Positions 23,865-32,636 of a DNA stretch of 64,000 nucleotides are shown in pieces. The position numbers and the translations under genes were made by a program. Under the pieces are notes generated by a model. The model worked only from the letters and a program-made list of their open reading frames with translations. It searched no databases and was not told the DNA's origin. Origin of the DNA: Pseudooceanicola sp050897975 (GTDB lineage: Bacteria; Pseudomonadota; Alphaproteobacteria; Rhodobacterales; Rhodobacteraceae); assembly GCF_050897975.1 (NCBI RefSeq), contig NZ_JBPAXY010000003.1, forward strand, positions 496,001-560,000, read 5' to 3'. The first letter of the stretch is position 1, and each line of letters begins with the position of its first letter.

Positions 23865-24923
23865 TCAAGCCGCCCTGGCGCGCCGTTTCTCTCTCAGCGC
23901 CAGCCAGGCTGTGGCAAAGCGCATCGTCTCGTCCTCGGTCGTCTCGGGGCCGAGGCTGACGCGCAGGGCGCCCATGGCCTCGTCCTCGGCATAGCCCATG
24001 GCGCGCAGCACCTGGCTGGCGCGGACCTTGCCGCTGGAACAGGCCGACCCGGCACTGACGGCGAAACCCGCCAGGTCCATCTGCATCACCTGGGTCTCGC
24101 CCTTCCATCCGGGCGTCACCAGGCAGGTGGTGTTGGGCAGGCGCTCGGCCCCTGCCCCGGCAATCTCGGCCTCCAGGCCCAGGGCCTGCAGCCCCTCGCG
24201 CAGCCGCACCTCCAGCCCGTCACGCAGGGCGCGGACCCGGTCCCAGGTGCCCGCCTCCAGGTCGCGGGCGGCGGCCTCGGCGGCGGCGCCGAAGCCCGCG
24301 ATGCCGATCACGTTCTCGGTGCCTGCGCGGCGGCCCATTTCCTGCCCGCCGCCCTTCAGCTGCGCGGGCAGATCAGTGCCGCGCCGCATCACCAGAGCGC
24401 CGACGCCCTTGGGCCCGCCCAGCTTGTGGGCGCTGACAAGGGCCATGTGGCAATTCAGCCAGTTGAAGGCAATGGGCAGCTTGCCGAAAGCCTGGGTCAG
24501 ATCGCTGAGCGCAAGGCCCTCGGGCAGGGCCTGGATCACCCCGGTTTCGCTATTGGCCAGCTGCACCGCGCTATGGGCGGGATCGGCGACCGTGACCCGG
24601 CCGTCGTGATCCACGGGCAGCGGGTCGCCTGCGCCCCAGGCCCGCACAGCGTCATGTTCCACATCCGCCACCGCCAGATCGCGCCCGGCCATGGCCAGCG
24701 CCGCGCCTTCGGTGGCGCCAGAGACGAAGACGATATCGGCCCCCTCGGCGCCCAGGGCGGCGGCCACCTGGGCGCGGGCCCGTTCCACCAGCGCCTTGGC
24801 GGCGCGGCCCTCGGCATGGACCGAAGACGGATTGCCGGTGACGTCCATCGCCGCGATCATCGCGGCGCGCGCCTCGGCGCGCAGCGGCGTGGTGGCGTTA
24901 TGATCGAGGTAGGCGCGGCTCAT
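23865..24923 (-). CDS. IscS/NifS-like cysteine desulfurase
   Basis: 352 residues. It starts RAYLDHNATTPLRAEARAAM, keeps the PLP lysine in LVSAHKLGGPKGVGALV and has the catalytic cysteine in SAGSACSSGKVRASQVLRAMG, so it is a group I desulfurase. At 352 residues it is shorter than E. coli IscS (about 404) and lacks its C-terminal extension. The operon therefore carries two desulfurases, this one next to iscR and SufS at the far end. They may serve different acceptors. Confidence 0.9.
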   Translation of the reverse strand: MSRAYLDHNATTPLRAEARAAMIAAMDVTGNPSSVHAEGRAAKALVERARAQVAAALGAEGADIVFVSGATEGAALAMAGRDLAVADVEHDAVRAWGAGDPLPVDHDGRVTVADPAHSAVQLANSETGVIQALPEGLALSDLTQAFGKLPIAFNWLNCHMALVSAHKLGGPKGVGALVMRRGTDLPAQLKGGGQEMGRRAGTENVIGIAGFGAAAEAAARDLEAGTWDRVRALRDGLEVRLREGLQALGLEAEIAGAGAERLPNTTCLVTPGWKGETQVMQMDLAGFAVSAGSACSSGKVRASQVLRAMGYAEDEAMGALRVSLGPETTEDETMRFATAWLALREKRRARAA

Positions 24924-24975
24924 GACGCAGCTGCCCCGACCCGATGGCCGACCAAGGGATATGCGGCGCGCGGGC

Positions 24976-25434
24976 TCACTCGTCCACCACCTCGAAAAGG
25001 TGCGGCACGGCGGGGCACGGGGCCAGCTCGTTCTTCACCACGTCGCCCAGGGTGGTCTGGTGCAGGAAGACATAGACATGGGCCGACAGCCCCTCCCACA
25101 GACGGTTGGTCACCGACTGCGCGCGCGACCCCGACAGGCCGCCCGAGACGCCCGCGCCCTTGTGCATGGCCGAAACCGTCTCGTCGACGGCGGCCAGCAC
25201 GTCGACCACGCGGATCTCGGTCGCGGGCCGCGACAGTTTGTACCCGCCCCCGGGCCCGCGCACCGAAGACACCAGCCCGGCGCGGCGCAGCTTGACGAAA
25301 AGCTGTTCCAGATAGGGCAGCGACACCGATTGACGTTTGGAAATGTCGCCAAGAGCCACCAGGCTGCCCTCGGGTTGCAGCGCAATATCGGCCAGGGCGA
25401 CCATGGCGTAGCGCCCCTTGGTGCTCAGTTTCAT
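24976..25434 (-). CDS. iscR: Rrf2 family regulator IscR, single-cysteine type
   Basis: 152 residues. The Rrf2 winged helix is complete: KLSTKGRYAMVALADIALQ, ISKRQSVSLPYLEQLFVKLRRAGLVSSVRGPGGGYKLSRP. The three-cysteine cluster site of enterobacterial IscR is absent; where it should lie the sequence reads HKGAGVSGGLSGSRAQSVTNRLW. The only cysteine is in ELAPCPAVPH near the C-terminus. A single-cysteine IscR has been reported in Rhodobacter sphaeroides, so this is a lineage type rather than decay. As first gene it probably represses the suf operon when iron-sulfur demand is met. Confidence 0.9.
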   Translation of the reverse strand: MKLSTKGRYAMVALADIALQPEGSLVALGDISKRQSVSLPYLEQLFVKLRRAGLVSSVRGPGGGYKLSRPATEIRVVDVLAAVDETVSAMHKGAGVSGGLSGSRAQSVTNRLWEGLSAHVYVFLHQTTLGDVVKNELAPCPAVPHLFEVVDE

Positions 25435-25611
25435 GGGCCTAAACTCCCTTTTCCACAGCCATTGTCACGGCATCCGACGCCAAGGCGCCCTGATCTGCGG
25501 GTCCGGGGTCACGGCGGTCTGGCGAGACAGCCCGGGACGGTTGATTTCATTGACCTTCGCTGCGCCCCGGATTATCCCGCTTTGCAGCGCGTCGCCAGAG
25601 GCAGCGGTCTC

Positions 25612-25628
25612 TTTAGAACTTTTCTAAG
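25612..25628. promoter_or_regulatory. Irr-type iron-control element (ICE-like box)
   Basis: TTTAGAA-CTT-TTCTAAG is a 7-3-7 inverted repeat with one mismatch at its outer edge. It matches the form TTTAGAA-N3-TTCTAAA that I recall for Irr binding sites of alphaproteobacteria. It overlaps the -10 of the promoter described for iscR, so a bound protein would block transcription. Confidence 0.5.
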
Positions 25629-25649
25629 GTGCCCGATAATATTCGTCAA
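25621..25649 (-). promoter_or_regulatory. Promoter of the iscR-suf operon
   Basis: On the minus strand, -35 TTGACG (25644-25649) is separated by exactly 17 bases from -10 TAGAAA (25621-25626). The iscR ATG lies about 190 bases downstream. The -10 is inside the ICE-like box. Confidence 0.5.
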
Positions 25650-25763
25650 GAATGAAGGTTCAGCCGCAAGGCCCCGGGCCGGACGGGTCCGGGCCACCGG
25701 CAGGCGACGCAAGAGGACAGACGGACCGCGCCGCGGCCCGCGCCAAGGTTGAGGATGTATTGA

Positions 25764-26420
25764 ATGCCCGAGGTCATCTTTCCCGGACCCGAAGGCCGCC
25801 TGGAAGGCCGCTATCACCCGCAGAAGGACCGCGATGCGCCGATCGCCATCGTGCTGCATCCGCATCCGCAGTTCGGCGGGACGATGAACAACAAGGTCGT
25901 CTACAACCTGCATTATGCCTTCTACAACATGGGCTTCACCGTTCTGCGCTTCAATTTCCGCGGCGTGGGCCGCAGCCAGGGCGAATATGATCAGGGCGTG
26001 GGCGAGCTGTCCGATGCGGCCTCGGCGCTGGATTACCTGCAATCCATGAACTCGAACTCGAAGCACTGCTGGGTCGCCGGCTTCAGCTTTGGCGCCTGGA
26101 TCGGGATGCAGCTGCTGATGCGCCGCCCCGAGATCACCGGCTTCATCTCGGTCGCGCCGCCTGCCAACATGTACGACTTCTCGTTCCTGGCCCCCTGCCC
26201 GTCCTCGGGTCTGATCATCAACGGCAGCGCCGACCGCGTCGCGCCGCCCGCCGATACCCAGACCCTGGTGGGCAAGCTGCAAGAGCAGAAGGGAATCACC
26301 ATCACCCATGAAGAGGTCGAGGGCGCCGGGCACTTCTTCCAGGAAGAAGACCAGATGCAAACCATGCTGGGCAGCGTCACCGACTACGTCAAACGCCGCC
26401 TGACCGAAACCAGCCGCTAA
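25764..26420 (+). CDS. Alpha/beta hydrolase
   Basis: 218 residues. It has the oxyanion region LHPHPQFGGTMNNKVVYNL, the nucleophile elbow VAGFSFGAWIGMQL (G-F-S-F-G, serine nucleophile), the acid residue in INGSADRVAPP and the catalytic histidine in VEGAGHFFQ. This small YfhR/KTN-type family is widespread in alphaproteobacteria with no settled substrate. It is divergent from iscR and followed 11 bases later by a small gene. Confidence 0.85.
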   Translation: MPEVIFPGPEGRLEGRYHPQKDRDAPIAIVLHPHPQFGGTMNNKVVYNLHYAFYNMGFTVLRFNFRGVGRSQGEYDQGVGELSDAASALDYLQSMNSNSKHCWVAGFSFGAWIGMQLLMRRPEITGFISVAPPANMYDFSFLAPCPSSGLIINGSADRVAPPADTQTLVGKLQEQKGITITHEEVEGAGHFFQEEDQMQTMLGSVTDYVKRRLTETSR

Positions 26421-26431
26421 GGACCGCGCCC

Positions 26432-26665
26432 ATGGCCTCGACCGTCGAAACGCTGGCCTCCGCCCTGGCGGAGGATTGCATGAAGGCCATGAAGGCCACC
26501 GGGCAAGAGCGTCTTTACGTCGAGGTGGGCGCCGTTCTGGGCGCGGCCTCGCAGACCCTGGAAGAGGCGTTCCTGACCGAGGTCCGGGTGCGCCTGGCCG
26601 AACGCGCCGCGCGCGACTTCCTGATCCGGCGGGTCAAGGAACTGCGGGCCAGCCCAGAGGGCTGA
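26432..26665 (+). CDS. Small helical protein of unknown function
   Basis: 77 residues, mostly alpha-helical and charged (TVETLASALAEDCMKAMKAT, ASQTLEEAFLTEVRVRLAERAARDFLIRRVKEL). It follows the hydrolase gene by 11 bases in the same direction and shows the same strong third-position GC, which supports coding. No family is recognised. Confidence 0.6.
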   Translation: MASTVETLASALAEDCMKAMKATGQERLYVEVGAVLGAASQTLEEAFLTEVRVRLAERAARDFLIRRVKELRASPEG

Positions 26666-26688
26666 ACCCTCGCAGGCTGAACCGGCGC

Positions 26689-26742
26689 GGGGGGCTGTCT
26701 GCCCCCCGGCTGCGGGTCGCAGTCTCCCCCCGAGCGTATTTT
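26689..26742 (+). repeat. Twin-hairpin element with CCCCCCGAG-TATTTT tail, copy A
   Basis: Stem 1 is GGGGGGC/GCCCCCC with a 5-base loop (26689-26707). Stem 2 is CTGCG/CGCAG (26710-26722). Then comes CCCCCCGAGCGTATTTT (26726-26742). The same order recurs inverted at 62958-63008. It probably acts as a terminator after the small gene and belongs to an interspersed family. Confidence 0.55.
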
Positions 26743-26829
26743 CAGCTTCAGGATCGGCAAAGGGCGCCCCTTGCGCCGGGCGCGCGCCGGGTCTAGGCGG
26801 GGGCATACCCCCAGACCGGAGTGATGATC

Positions 26830-27969
26830 ATGGATGCCCAGAGGCTTGACGCGCAGCTGTCCTTCCTGAACGAGGCCGACCGGCTGAAAGGGGTCACCAG
26901 GGCCTCGACCCTGACCGACCAGTCGCGGGCCGAGAACTCGGCCGAGCATTCCTGGCAGGCCGCCCTGGGGGCGCTGATCTGGCTGCCCGAGGTCGAGACG
27001 GCGCTGATGGACCGGATCCTGGCCATGCTGCTGCTGCACGACCTGGTCGAGATCGACGCGGGCGACCAGCCGATCGACCTGCCCCATGATGCCGCAGCCC
27101 TGGCCGCCGCCGAAGCCGCCGCCGCCGATCGCCTCTTTGCCCTCTTGCCCGCCGATCAGGGCCCGGGCCTGCGCGCCCTGTGGGAAGAGTTCGAGGCGGC
27201 GGAGAGCGAGGCCGCGCGCCTGGCCAAGAGCGTGGATTTCGCTATTCCCGTCCTTCAGGTCTGGACGGCCGACCCGCGGCGCGCCGATCACGAGGCGATC
27301 GCGCGCGACAATACCGCCCGGGGCCGCGCCCGGCTGATCGCCGAGACCCGGCCCGCGCTTTACGCGCATCTGCATTCCGAATTGCAGGCGGGTCCGGCCG
27401 AGATCGCCGCCCAATGCGCCTTCCTGGCCGAGGCCGACCGGCTGAAGCGGATCGAACGCGCCACCACCCTTTGCGATGCCTCGCGCCCCGAAAACTCGGC
27501 CGAGCATTCCTGGCACCTGGCGCTTTACGCGCTGGTGCTGGGCGAACATGCGCCCGAGGGGGTCTCGCTGTCCCGGGTGCTGCGGATGCTGCTGCTGCAT
27601 GACCTGGTCGAGATCGACGCGGGCGACGTGCCGATCTATGCCCAGACTGCCGCAGGTCAGGCGGAAACCGAGATCGCCGAACTGGCCGCCGCCCGGCGCC
27701 TTTTCGGCCTTCTGCCCCCGGCCCAGGGCGCCCCCCTGCTGACGCTGTGGCAGGAATTCGAGGCGGCCCAGACCCCGGACGCGCGCTTTGCCAAGGCGCT
27801 GGACCGGTTCCAGCCGCCGCTTCAGAACCTGGCCTCGGGCGGCGTGTCCTGGCGGGCCCATAACGCCACCTTCGAGATGGTCGAGGCCCGCGTGGGCGCG
27901 GCCATCGCGCGCTCGATGCCCGCCTTCTGGGACCATCTGGCGCCGCGCATCCGGGCCTTTCTGGGCTGA
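26830..27969 (+). CDS. Protein with two tandem HD domains
   Basis: 379 residues formed by two homologous halves (about 1-185 and 190-379). Each half has the same landmarks: FLxEADRLKxxxRAxTLxDxSRxENSAEHSW, then MLLLHDLVEIDAGD, then LxLLPxxQG and LWxEFEAA. The metal-binding histidines and HD pair are intact in both halves. Single-domain relatives (YfbR-like) are deoxynucleoside 5'-monophosphatases, so a metal-dependent phosphatase of nucleotides is likely. The start at 26830 is chosen because GGAG lies 8 bases before it. Confidence 0.8.
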   Translation: MDAQRLDAQLSFLNEADRLKGVTRASTLTDQSRAENSAEHSWQAALGALIWLPEVETALMDRILAMLLLHDLVEIDAGDQPIDLPHDAAALAAAEAAAADRLFALLPADQGPGLRALWEEFEAAESEAARLAKSVDFAIPVLQVWTADPRRADHEAIARDNTARGRARLIAETRPALYAHLHSELQAGPAEIAAQCAFLAEADRLKRIERATTLCDASRPENSAEHSWHLALYALVLGEHAPEGVSLSRVLRMLLLHDLVEIDAGDVPIYAQTAAGQAETEIAELAAARRLFGLLPPAQGAPLLTLWQEFEAAQTPDARFAKALDRFQPPLQNLASGGVSWRAHNATFEMVEARVGAAIARSMPAFWDHLAPRIRAFLG

Positions 27970-28165
27970 GGCTACCCGCGCCGGGCGTCCGCACAAACCC
28001 GCACGAAAACGTATAGTAAGCGCAAGGAATTTCGCCCGTATATGGCCAATGCAGGGAGAATTGTTGGCTATACACAAGGAATTTCCCGGGCGCAGGGCGT
28101 GCTGTGGAAAAGCTGTGGACAACCGCGACAACCGAAACAACTTGCCGCCCTTTTCCTGACCCAAG

Positions 28166-28181
28166 TCAAATAGATACTTGA
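28166..28181. promoter_or_regulatory. Candidate operator of the MarR-GNAT gene
   Basis: TCAAATAGATACTTGA is an imperfect 16-bp palindrome (12 of 16 positions symmetric) lying 32 bases before the start codon. The TTGACG at 28178-28183 within it could be a -35. Its position suggests autoregulation. The rest of 27970-28213 holds no gene, only a twofold CAAGGAATTTC direct repeat near 28023 and 28075. Confidence 0.4.
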
Positions 28182-28213
28182 CGCCGCGCCGGTAGCGGAC
28201 AAAAGTCAGCTAC

Positions 28214-29089
28214 ATGACAACCGATCCGATCTCCCGTTTTCGCCGCTTCTCGCGCGCCGTCACCTCCGAGGTGGGCGCGCTGGACCAGTCCTTTCTTGGC
28301 CGGGGCCGCCCCCTGGGCAGCGCCCGGGTGCTGAACGCCATCGGCCAGGGCCGCAGCGAGGTGGCGGCGATCCGCGACTACCTGGGGCTGGACTCGGGCC
28401 TGCTGTCGCGGCTGCTGCGCGGGCTTGAGGCCGAAGGGCTGGTGACCACCGCGCCCCACCCCGAGGACGCCCGCGCCCGCATCGCGCAGCTGACCGAGGC
28501 CGGAGAGGCCGAGTTCGCCGCCTATGAGGCCCTGTCGGACCAGCGCGCCGCCGACACGCTGGCCCGGCATCCCCGCCCCGAGGCCCTGCTGGCGGCCATG
28601 GATCTTGTCGCCTCGGCCCTGGGGCGCGACCGGATCACCCTGGAAGAGGTCGACCCGCGGAGCGATAAGGCCTTGTATTGCTTGCATGAATACTATTCCG
28701 AACTGGCGCGCCGCTTTGACACCGGCTTTGACGTGTCGCTGTCGCGCGACCCCGAGGCGGCGGCGATGCAGGCCCCACGCGGCGCCTTCCTGCTGGCGCT
28801 GTCGGACGGGATGCCCATTGGTTGCGGCGGGCTGAAGGGCAACGGCGGGCCGGTGGCCGAGATCAAGCGGCTGTGGATCGCCCCCTCGGCCCGGGGTCTG
28901 GGCCTGTCGAAACGGCTGATGGCAGCGCTGGAGGATCGGGCGCGCGAGTTGGGCATCACCACCCTGCGGCTGGACACTAACTCGGCCCTGCCCGAGGCGG
29001 TGGCGCTGTATCGGGGGTTGGGCTGGCGCGAGATTGACCGGTTCAACGACGATCCCTACCCCGATCATTTCTTCGAAAAAGACCTTTGA
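28214..29089 (+). CDS. MarR-GNAT fusion: helix-turn-helix plus N-acetyltransferase
   Basis: 291 residues. Residues 1-140 form a MarR winged helix (LGSARVLNAIGQGRSEVAAIRDYLGLDSGLLSRLLRGLEAEGLVTT). Residues 150-291 form a GNAT domain with the acetyl-CoA loop VAEIKRLWIAPSARGLGLSKRLM and LRLDTNSALPEAVALYRGLGW. MarR-GNAT fusions are a known architecture, usually coupling transcription control to acetylation of a small molecule. A palindrome sits just upstream, which fits autoregulation. Confidence 0.88.
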   Translation: MTTDPISRFRRFSRAVTSEVGALDQSFLGRGRPLGSARVLNAIGQGRSEVAAIRDYLGLDSGLLSRLLRGLEAEGLVTTAPHPEDARARIAQLTEAGEAEFAAYEALSDQRAADTLARHPRPEALLAAMDLVASALGRDRITLEEVDPRSDKALYCLHEYYSELARRFDTGFDVSLSRDPEAAAMQAPRGAFLLALSDGMPIGCGGLKGNGGPVAEIKRLWIAPSARGLGLSKRLMAALEDRARELGITTLRLDTNSALPEAVALYRGLGWREIDRFNDDPYPDHFFEKDL

Positions 29090-29141
29090 TCAAGGCATTA
29101 CGTGGCAAGGCGAAGGCATCGCCCGAGCCTGCCGCGCGGCC

Positions 29142-32100
29142 TTAGCGCCCGGCCTTGCCCTGCTTTTCGGCCTCTTTCAGCTTGGCCGCCAGGTCGCGGG
29201 CGATGGCGAAGGCGCCCTTGATCCGGTCGGCCTCGCCCTTCCAGTCGCGGCGCACGACGATCTTGTTGTCCTTCACCTTGGCCAGGCCACGCTGATCCTT
29301 GAGGAATTCCACCAGCCCCTCGGGCGAGGCGAACTTGTCGTTGTGGAACTGGATCGTGGCCCCCTTCGGCCCGCCGTCCAGCTTGGCAATCCCGGCCCGC
29401 TTGCACATGGCCTTGATGCGAACAACGAGGAGCAAGGTATTGACCTCCTTGGGCAATTTCCCGAAGCGGTCGATCAGCTCTGCGGCGAAACCTTCCAGCT
29501 CCACCTTGGTGGTCAGACCCGACAGGCGACGGTAGAGGCCCAGGCGCAGATCCAGGTCGGGCACGTAATCCTCGGGGATCAGCACCGGCACGCCCAGGTT
29601 GATCTGCGGCGCCCAGGTCTCTTCGGTGTCGCTCAGCCCTTCGGCCTCGCCGGAACGGATCTTGGCGATCGCCTCTTCCAGCATCGACTGGTACAGCTCA
29701 TAGCCCACGTCGCGCATATTGCCCGACTGTTCCTCGCCCAGCAGGTTCCCCGCGCCCCGGATATCAAGATCTTGGGAGGCAAGGGTAAATCCGGCGCCGA
29801 GCGTGTCGAGAGAGCCCAGAACCCGCAGCCGTTTCTGCGCCGTATCGGTCAGTTTCACGCGCGGCTTCGTGGTCAGATAGGCATAGGCGCGGGTCTTGGC
29901 CCGGCCGACGCGGCCGCGGATCTGATACAGCTGACTGAGGCCGAACATATCGGCCCGGTGCACCACCATGGTGTTGGCGCGCGGGATGTCGAGGCCGGAT
30001 TCGACAATGGTCGTCGCCAGCAGCACGTCATATTGTCCGTCGTAGAAGGCGTTCATGCGCCGGTCCAACTCGCCCGCCGCCATCTGGCCGTGGGCGGTGA
30101 CAAAGGACACTTCGGGCACCTGGGCCTTCAGGAACTCTTCGATCTCGGCCAGGTCGTTGACCCGCGGCACAACGAAGAAGCTTTGCCCGCCCCTGTAGTG
30201 TTCCCTCAACAATGCTTCGCGAATGGTCACAGCGTCGAATTCGCTCACATAGGTGCGGATCGCCAGACGGTCGATGGGGGGCGTGCCGATGATCGACAGA
30301 TCGCGCACGCCGGACAGCGACAGTTGCAGGGTGCGCGGGATCGGCGTCGCGGTCAGGGTCAGGACGTGGACATCGGTGCGCAGCTGCTTCAGCCGCTCTT
30401 TATGAGCCACGCCAAAGCGTTGTTCCTCGTCGACGATCAGCAGCCCCAGGTTCTTGAAGCGGATATTCTTGGCCAAAAGCGCATGGGTGCCGACGGCGAT
30501 ATCCACCGTGCCATCGCTGATCCCGCTGCGTGTCCGGGCCGCGTCATTTGCGCTAACAAAGCGCGACAAGGGGCTGACTTGAATGGGAAAACCCCGGAAC
30601 CGTTCGGCAAAACCCTGATAGTGCTGGCGGGCCAGAAGCGTGGTCGGCGCGATCACCGCCACCTGCACGCCCGACATGGCCGCGACGAAGGCCGCGCGCA
30701 GGGCCACCTCGGTCTTGCCAAAGCCCACGTCGCCGCAGACCAGCCGGTCCATCGGGTGGCCCGAGGCCATGTCGGACAGCACATCGTCGATGGTCGACAG
30801 CTGGTCGTCGGTTTCCTGATAGGGGAAGCGGGCGAGGAAGGCGTTCCATTCGGCCTCGGGCGGCTCCAGGATCGGGGCGCGGCGCAGGGCGCGTTCGGCG
30901 GCCACCCGGATCAGCCGGTCGGCCATCTCGCGGATGCGTTCCTTCAGCCGCGCCTTCTTGGCCTGCCAGGCGCCACCGCCCAGCTTGTCCAGCAGCCCCT
31001 CTTCGTGGCCATAGCGCGACAGCAGCTCGATGTTCTCGACCGGAAGGTAAAGCCGCGCGTTTTCGGCATATTCCAGCACCAGGCATTCGTGCGCGGCCCC
31101 GGCGGCGGTGATGACCTCCATCCCGTGGTAGCGCCCGATGCCGTGATCCACATGGACCACCAGATCGCCGGGCGACAGGCTTTGCGCCTCGGTCAGGAAG
31201 TTCTCTGCGCGGCGCTTCTTGCGGGCCGAGCGGATCAGCCGGTCGCCCAGCACATCCTGTTCCGAGATCACCGTCAGCGGCCGGTCATGCCAGCGCCCCT
31301 CGAAGCCGTGTTCCAGCGCCCAGACCGCCAGATGCAGCCCCGTCCGCCCGATGCGCGAGGCATCGCGGGCCGGGATCGCCTCTTTCAGGCCTTCATCGGC
31401 AATCAGCCCCTCCAGCCGCTCTCGCGCGCCTTCGGAATAGGAGGCAATCACCACCGGCCCGTCCTGAAGTTTTACCTTCACATGATCAGCCAGAGATTTG
31501 AAAAGGCTGATATTCTCAAGCTGCCGCTCGGGCGAGAAATTGCGCCCGATGCGCCCGCCCGCGTCCAGGACGCCGGGCCCGGGGCTTTGCGCCAAGGGCG
31601 ACAGCTGGATCACCCGGCGGCCGCTGACCTGCCCCTCCCAGGCGGCATCGTCGAGGTACAAAAGCCCCGGCGGCACGGGCTTGTAGACCGATCCCAGGCG
31701 GGCCCGGTCGGCCAGGGCGATGCGGCGGCTTTCATACTGATCGGCGATCGCCTCCCACCGGGCCAGCCGCGCGGGCGTGGCCTGATCGTCCAGCGAGATG
31801 GTTGCCTGGGGCAGATAGTCGAAAAGGGTCTCCAGCCGCTCGTGGAAGAAGGGCAGCCAATGCTCCATCCCCTGTTGCTTGCGCCCCGCGCTGACCGCCT
31901 CGTAGAGCGGATCGTCGGTGCCCGCGGCACCGAACTCGATGCGGTAATTCTGCCGGAACCGGGTGATCGCCGCCTCGTCCAGGATCACCTCGCTGACCGG
32001 GGCCAGTTCGATCACGTCGAGCTTGTCGGTGGTCCGCTGGCTGCCCGCGTCAAAGGCGCGCGCCCCGTCCAGGACGTCGCCGAACATGTCCAGCCGCACC

Positions 32101-32636
32101 GGCCCGGCGGGCCCGGGCGGATAGATGTCGATGATGCCGCCGCGAATGGCATAGTCGCCCGGTTCCGTCACCGAATGGCTTTGCGAGAACCCCATGCGCA
32201 CCAGGAAGTTGCGCAGCGCCGCCTCGTCGATCCGGTCCCCCACCCGGGCGCTGAACGAGGCCTCTTGCAGCACCTCGCGCGCCGGAATGCGCTGCGTGGC
32301 GGCGTTCAGCGTGGTCAGCAGGATGAATTGATCCGGCATCCCGTGCACCAGCCCGGCCAGGGTGGCCATCCGCGTGGCCGAGATATCGGCATTGGGCGAG
32401 ATCCGGTCATAGGGCAGGCAATCCCAGCCCGGGAAGTTCAGCACCGGCATGGTGGGATCGAAGAAGCGCAGCGCATCGGCCAAGGCCGCCATGCGCTTGT
32501 CATCGCGCGCCACATGCAGAACGGGTCGCCCGGTCTTGGCGATCTCCTTCAGCAGCAGCGCCGCGTCATAGCCCTCTGGCGCGCCGCCGAGGATGAAATG
32601 GCTGTCATCTGCCAAGGGATTAGCCTCCGAGAACAC
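29142..32636 (-). CDS. mfd: Transcription-repair coupling factor Mfd
   Basis: 1164 residues, full length. The N-terminal UvrB-like part (FPGWDCLPYDRISPNADISATRM) is followed by the RNA polymerase interaction domain (LSPGDLVVHVDHGIGRYHGMEV). The RecG-like motor has Walker A GDVGFGKTEVALRAAF, the DEEQ box IVDEEQRFGVAHKERLK, TATPIPRTLQLSL and QIRGRVGRAKTRAYAYL. It displaces stalled RNA polymerase and recruits UvrA. It starts at a GTG (32636) and overlaps the end of the upstream gene by 17 bases. Confidence 0.97.
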   Translation of the reverse strand: MFSEANPLADDSHFILGGAPEGYDAALLLKEIAKTGRPVLHVARDDKRMAALADALRFFDPTMPVLNFPGWDCLPYDRISPNADISATRMATLAGLVHGMPDQFILLTTLNAATQRIPAREVLQEASFSARVGDRIDEAALRNFLVRMGFSQSHSVTEPGDYAIRGGIIDIYPPGPAGPVRLDMFGDVLDGARAFDAGSQRTTDKLDVIELAPVSEVILDEAAITRFRQNYRIEFGAAGTDDPLYEAVSAGRKQQGMEHWLPFFHERLETLFDYLPQATISLDDQATPARLARWEAIADQYESRRIALADRARLGSVYKPVPPGLLYLDDAAWEGQVSGRRVIQLSPLAQSPGPGVLDAGGRIGRNFSPERQLENISLFKSLADHVKVKLQDGPVVIASYSEGARERLEGLIADEGLKEAIPARDASRIGRTGLHLAVWALEHGFEGRWHDRPLTVISEQDVLGDRLIRSARKKRRAENFLTEAQSLSPGDLVVHVDHGIGRYHGMEVITAAGAAHECLVLEYAENARLYLPVENIELLSRYGHEEGLLDKLGGGAWQAKKARLKERIREMADRLIRVAAERALRRAPILEPPEAEWNAFLARFPYQETDDQLSTIDDVLSDMASGHPMDRLVCGDVGFGKTEVALRAAFVAAMSGVQVAVIAPTTLLARQHYQGFAERFRGFPIQVSPLSRFVSANDAARTRSGISDGTVDIAVGTHALLAKNIRFKNLGLLIVDEEQRFGVAHKERLKQLRTDVHVLTLTATPIPRTLQLSLSGVRDLSIIGTPPIDRLAIRTYVSEFDAVTIREALLREHYRGGQSFFVVPRVNDLAEIEEFLKAQVPEVSFVTAHGQMAAGELDRRMNAFYDGQYDVLLATTIVESGLDIPRANTMVVHRADMFGLSQLYQIRGRVGRAKTRAYAYLTTKPRVKLTDTAQKRLRVLGSLDTLGAGFTLASQDLDIRGAGNLLGEEQSGNMRDVGYELYQSMLEEAIAKIRSGEAEGLSDTEETWAPQINLGVPVLIPEDYVPDLDLRLGLYRRLSGLTTKVELEGFAAELIDRFGKLPKEVNTLLLVVRIKAMCKRAGIAKLDGGPKGATIQFHNDKFASPEGLVEFLKDQRGLAKVKDNKIVVRRDWKGEADRIKGAFAIARDLAAKLKEAEKQGKAGR

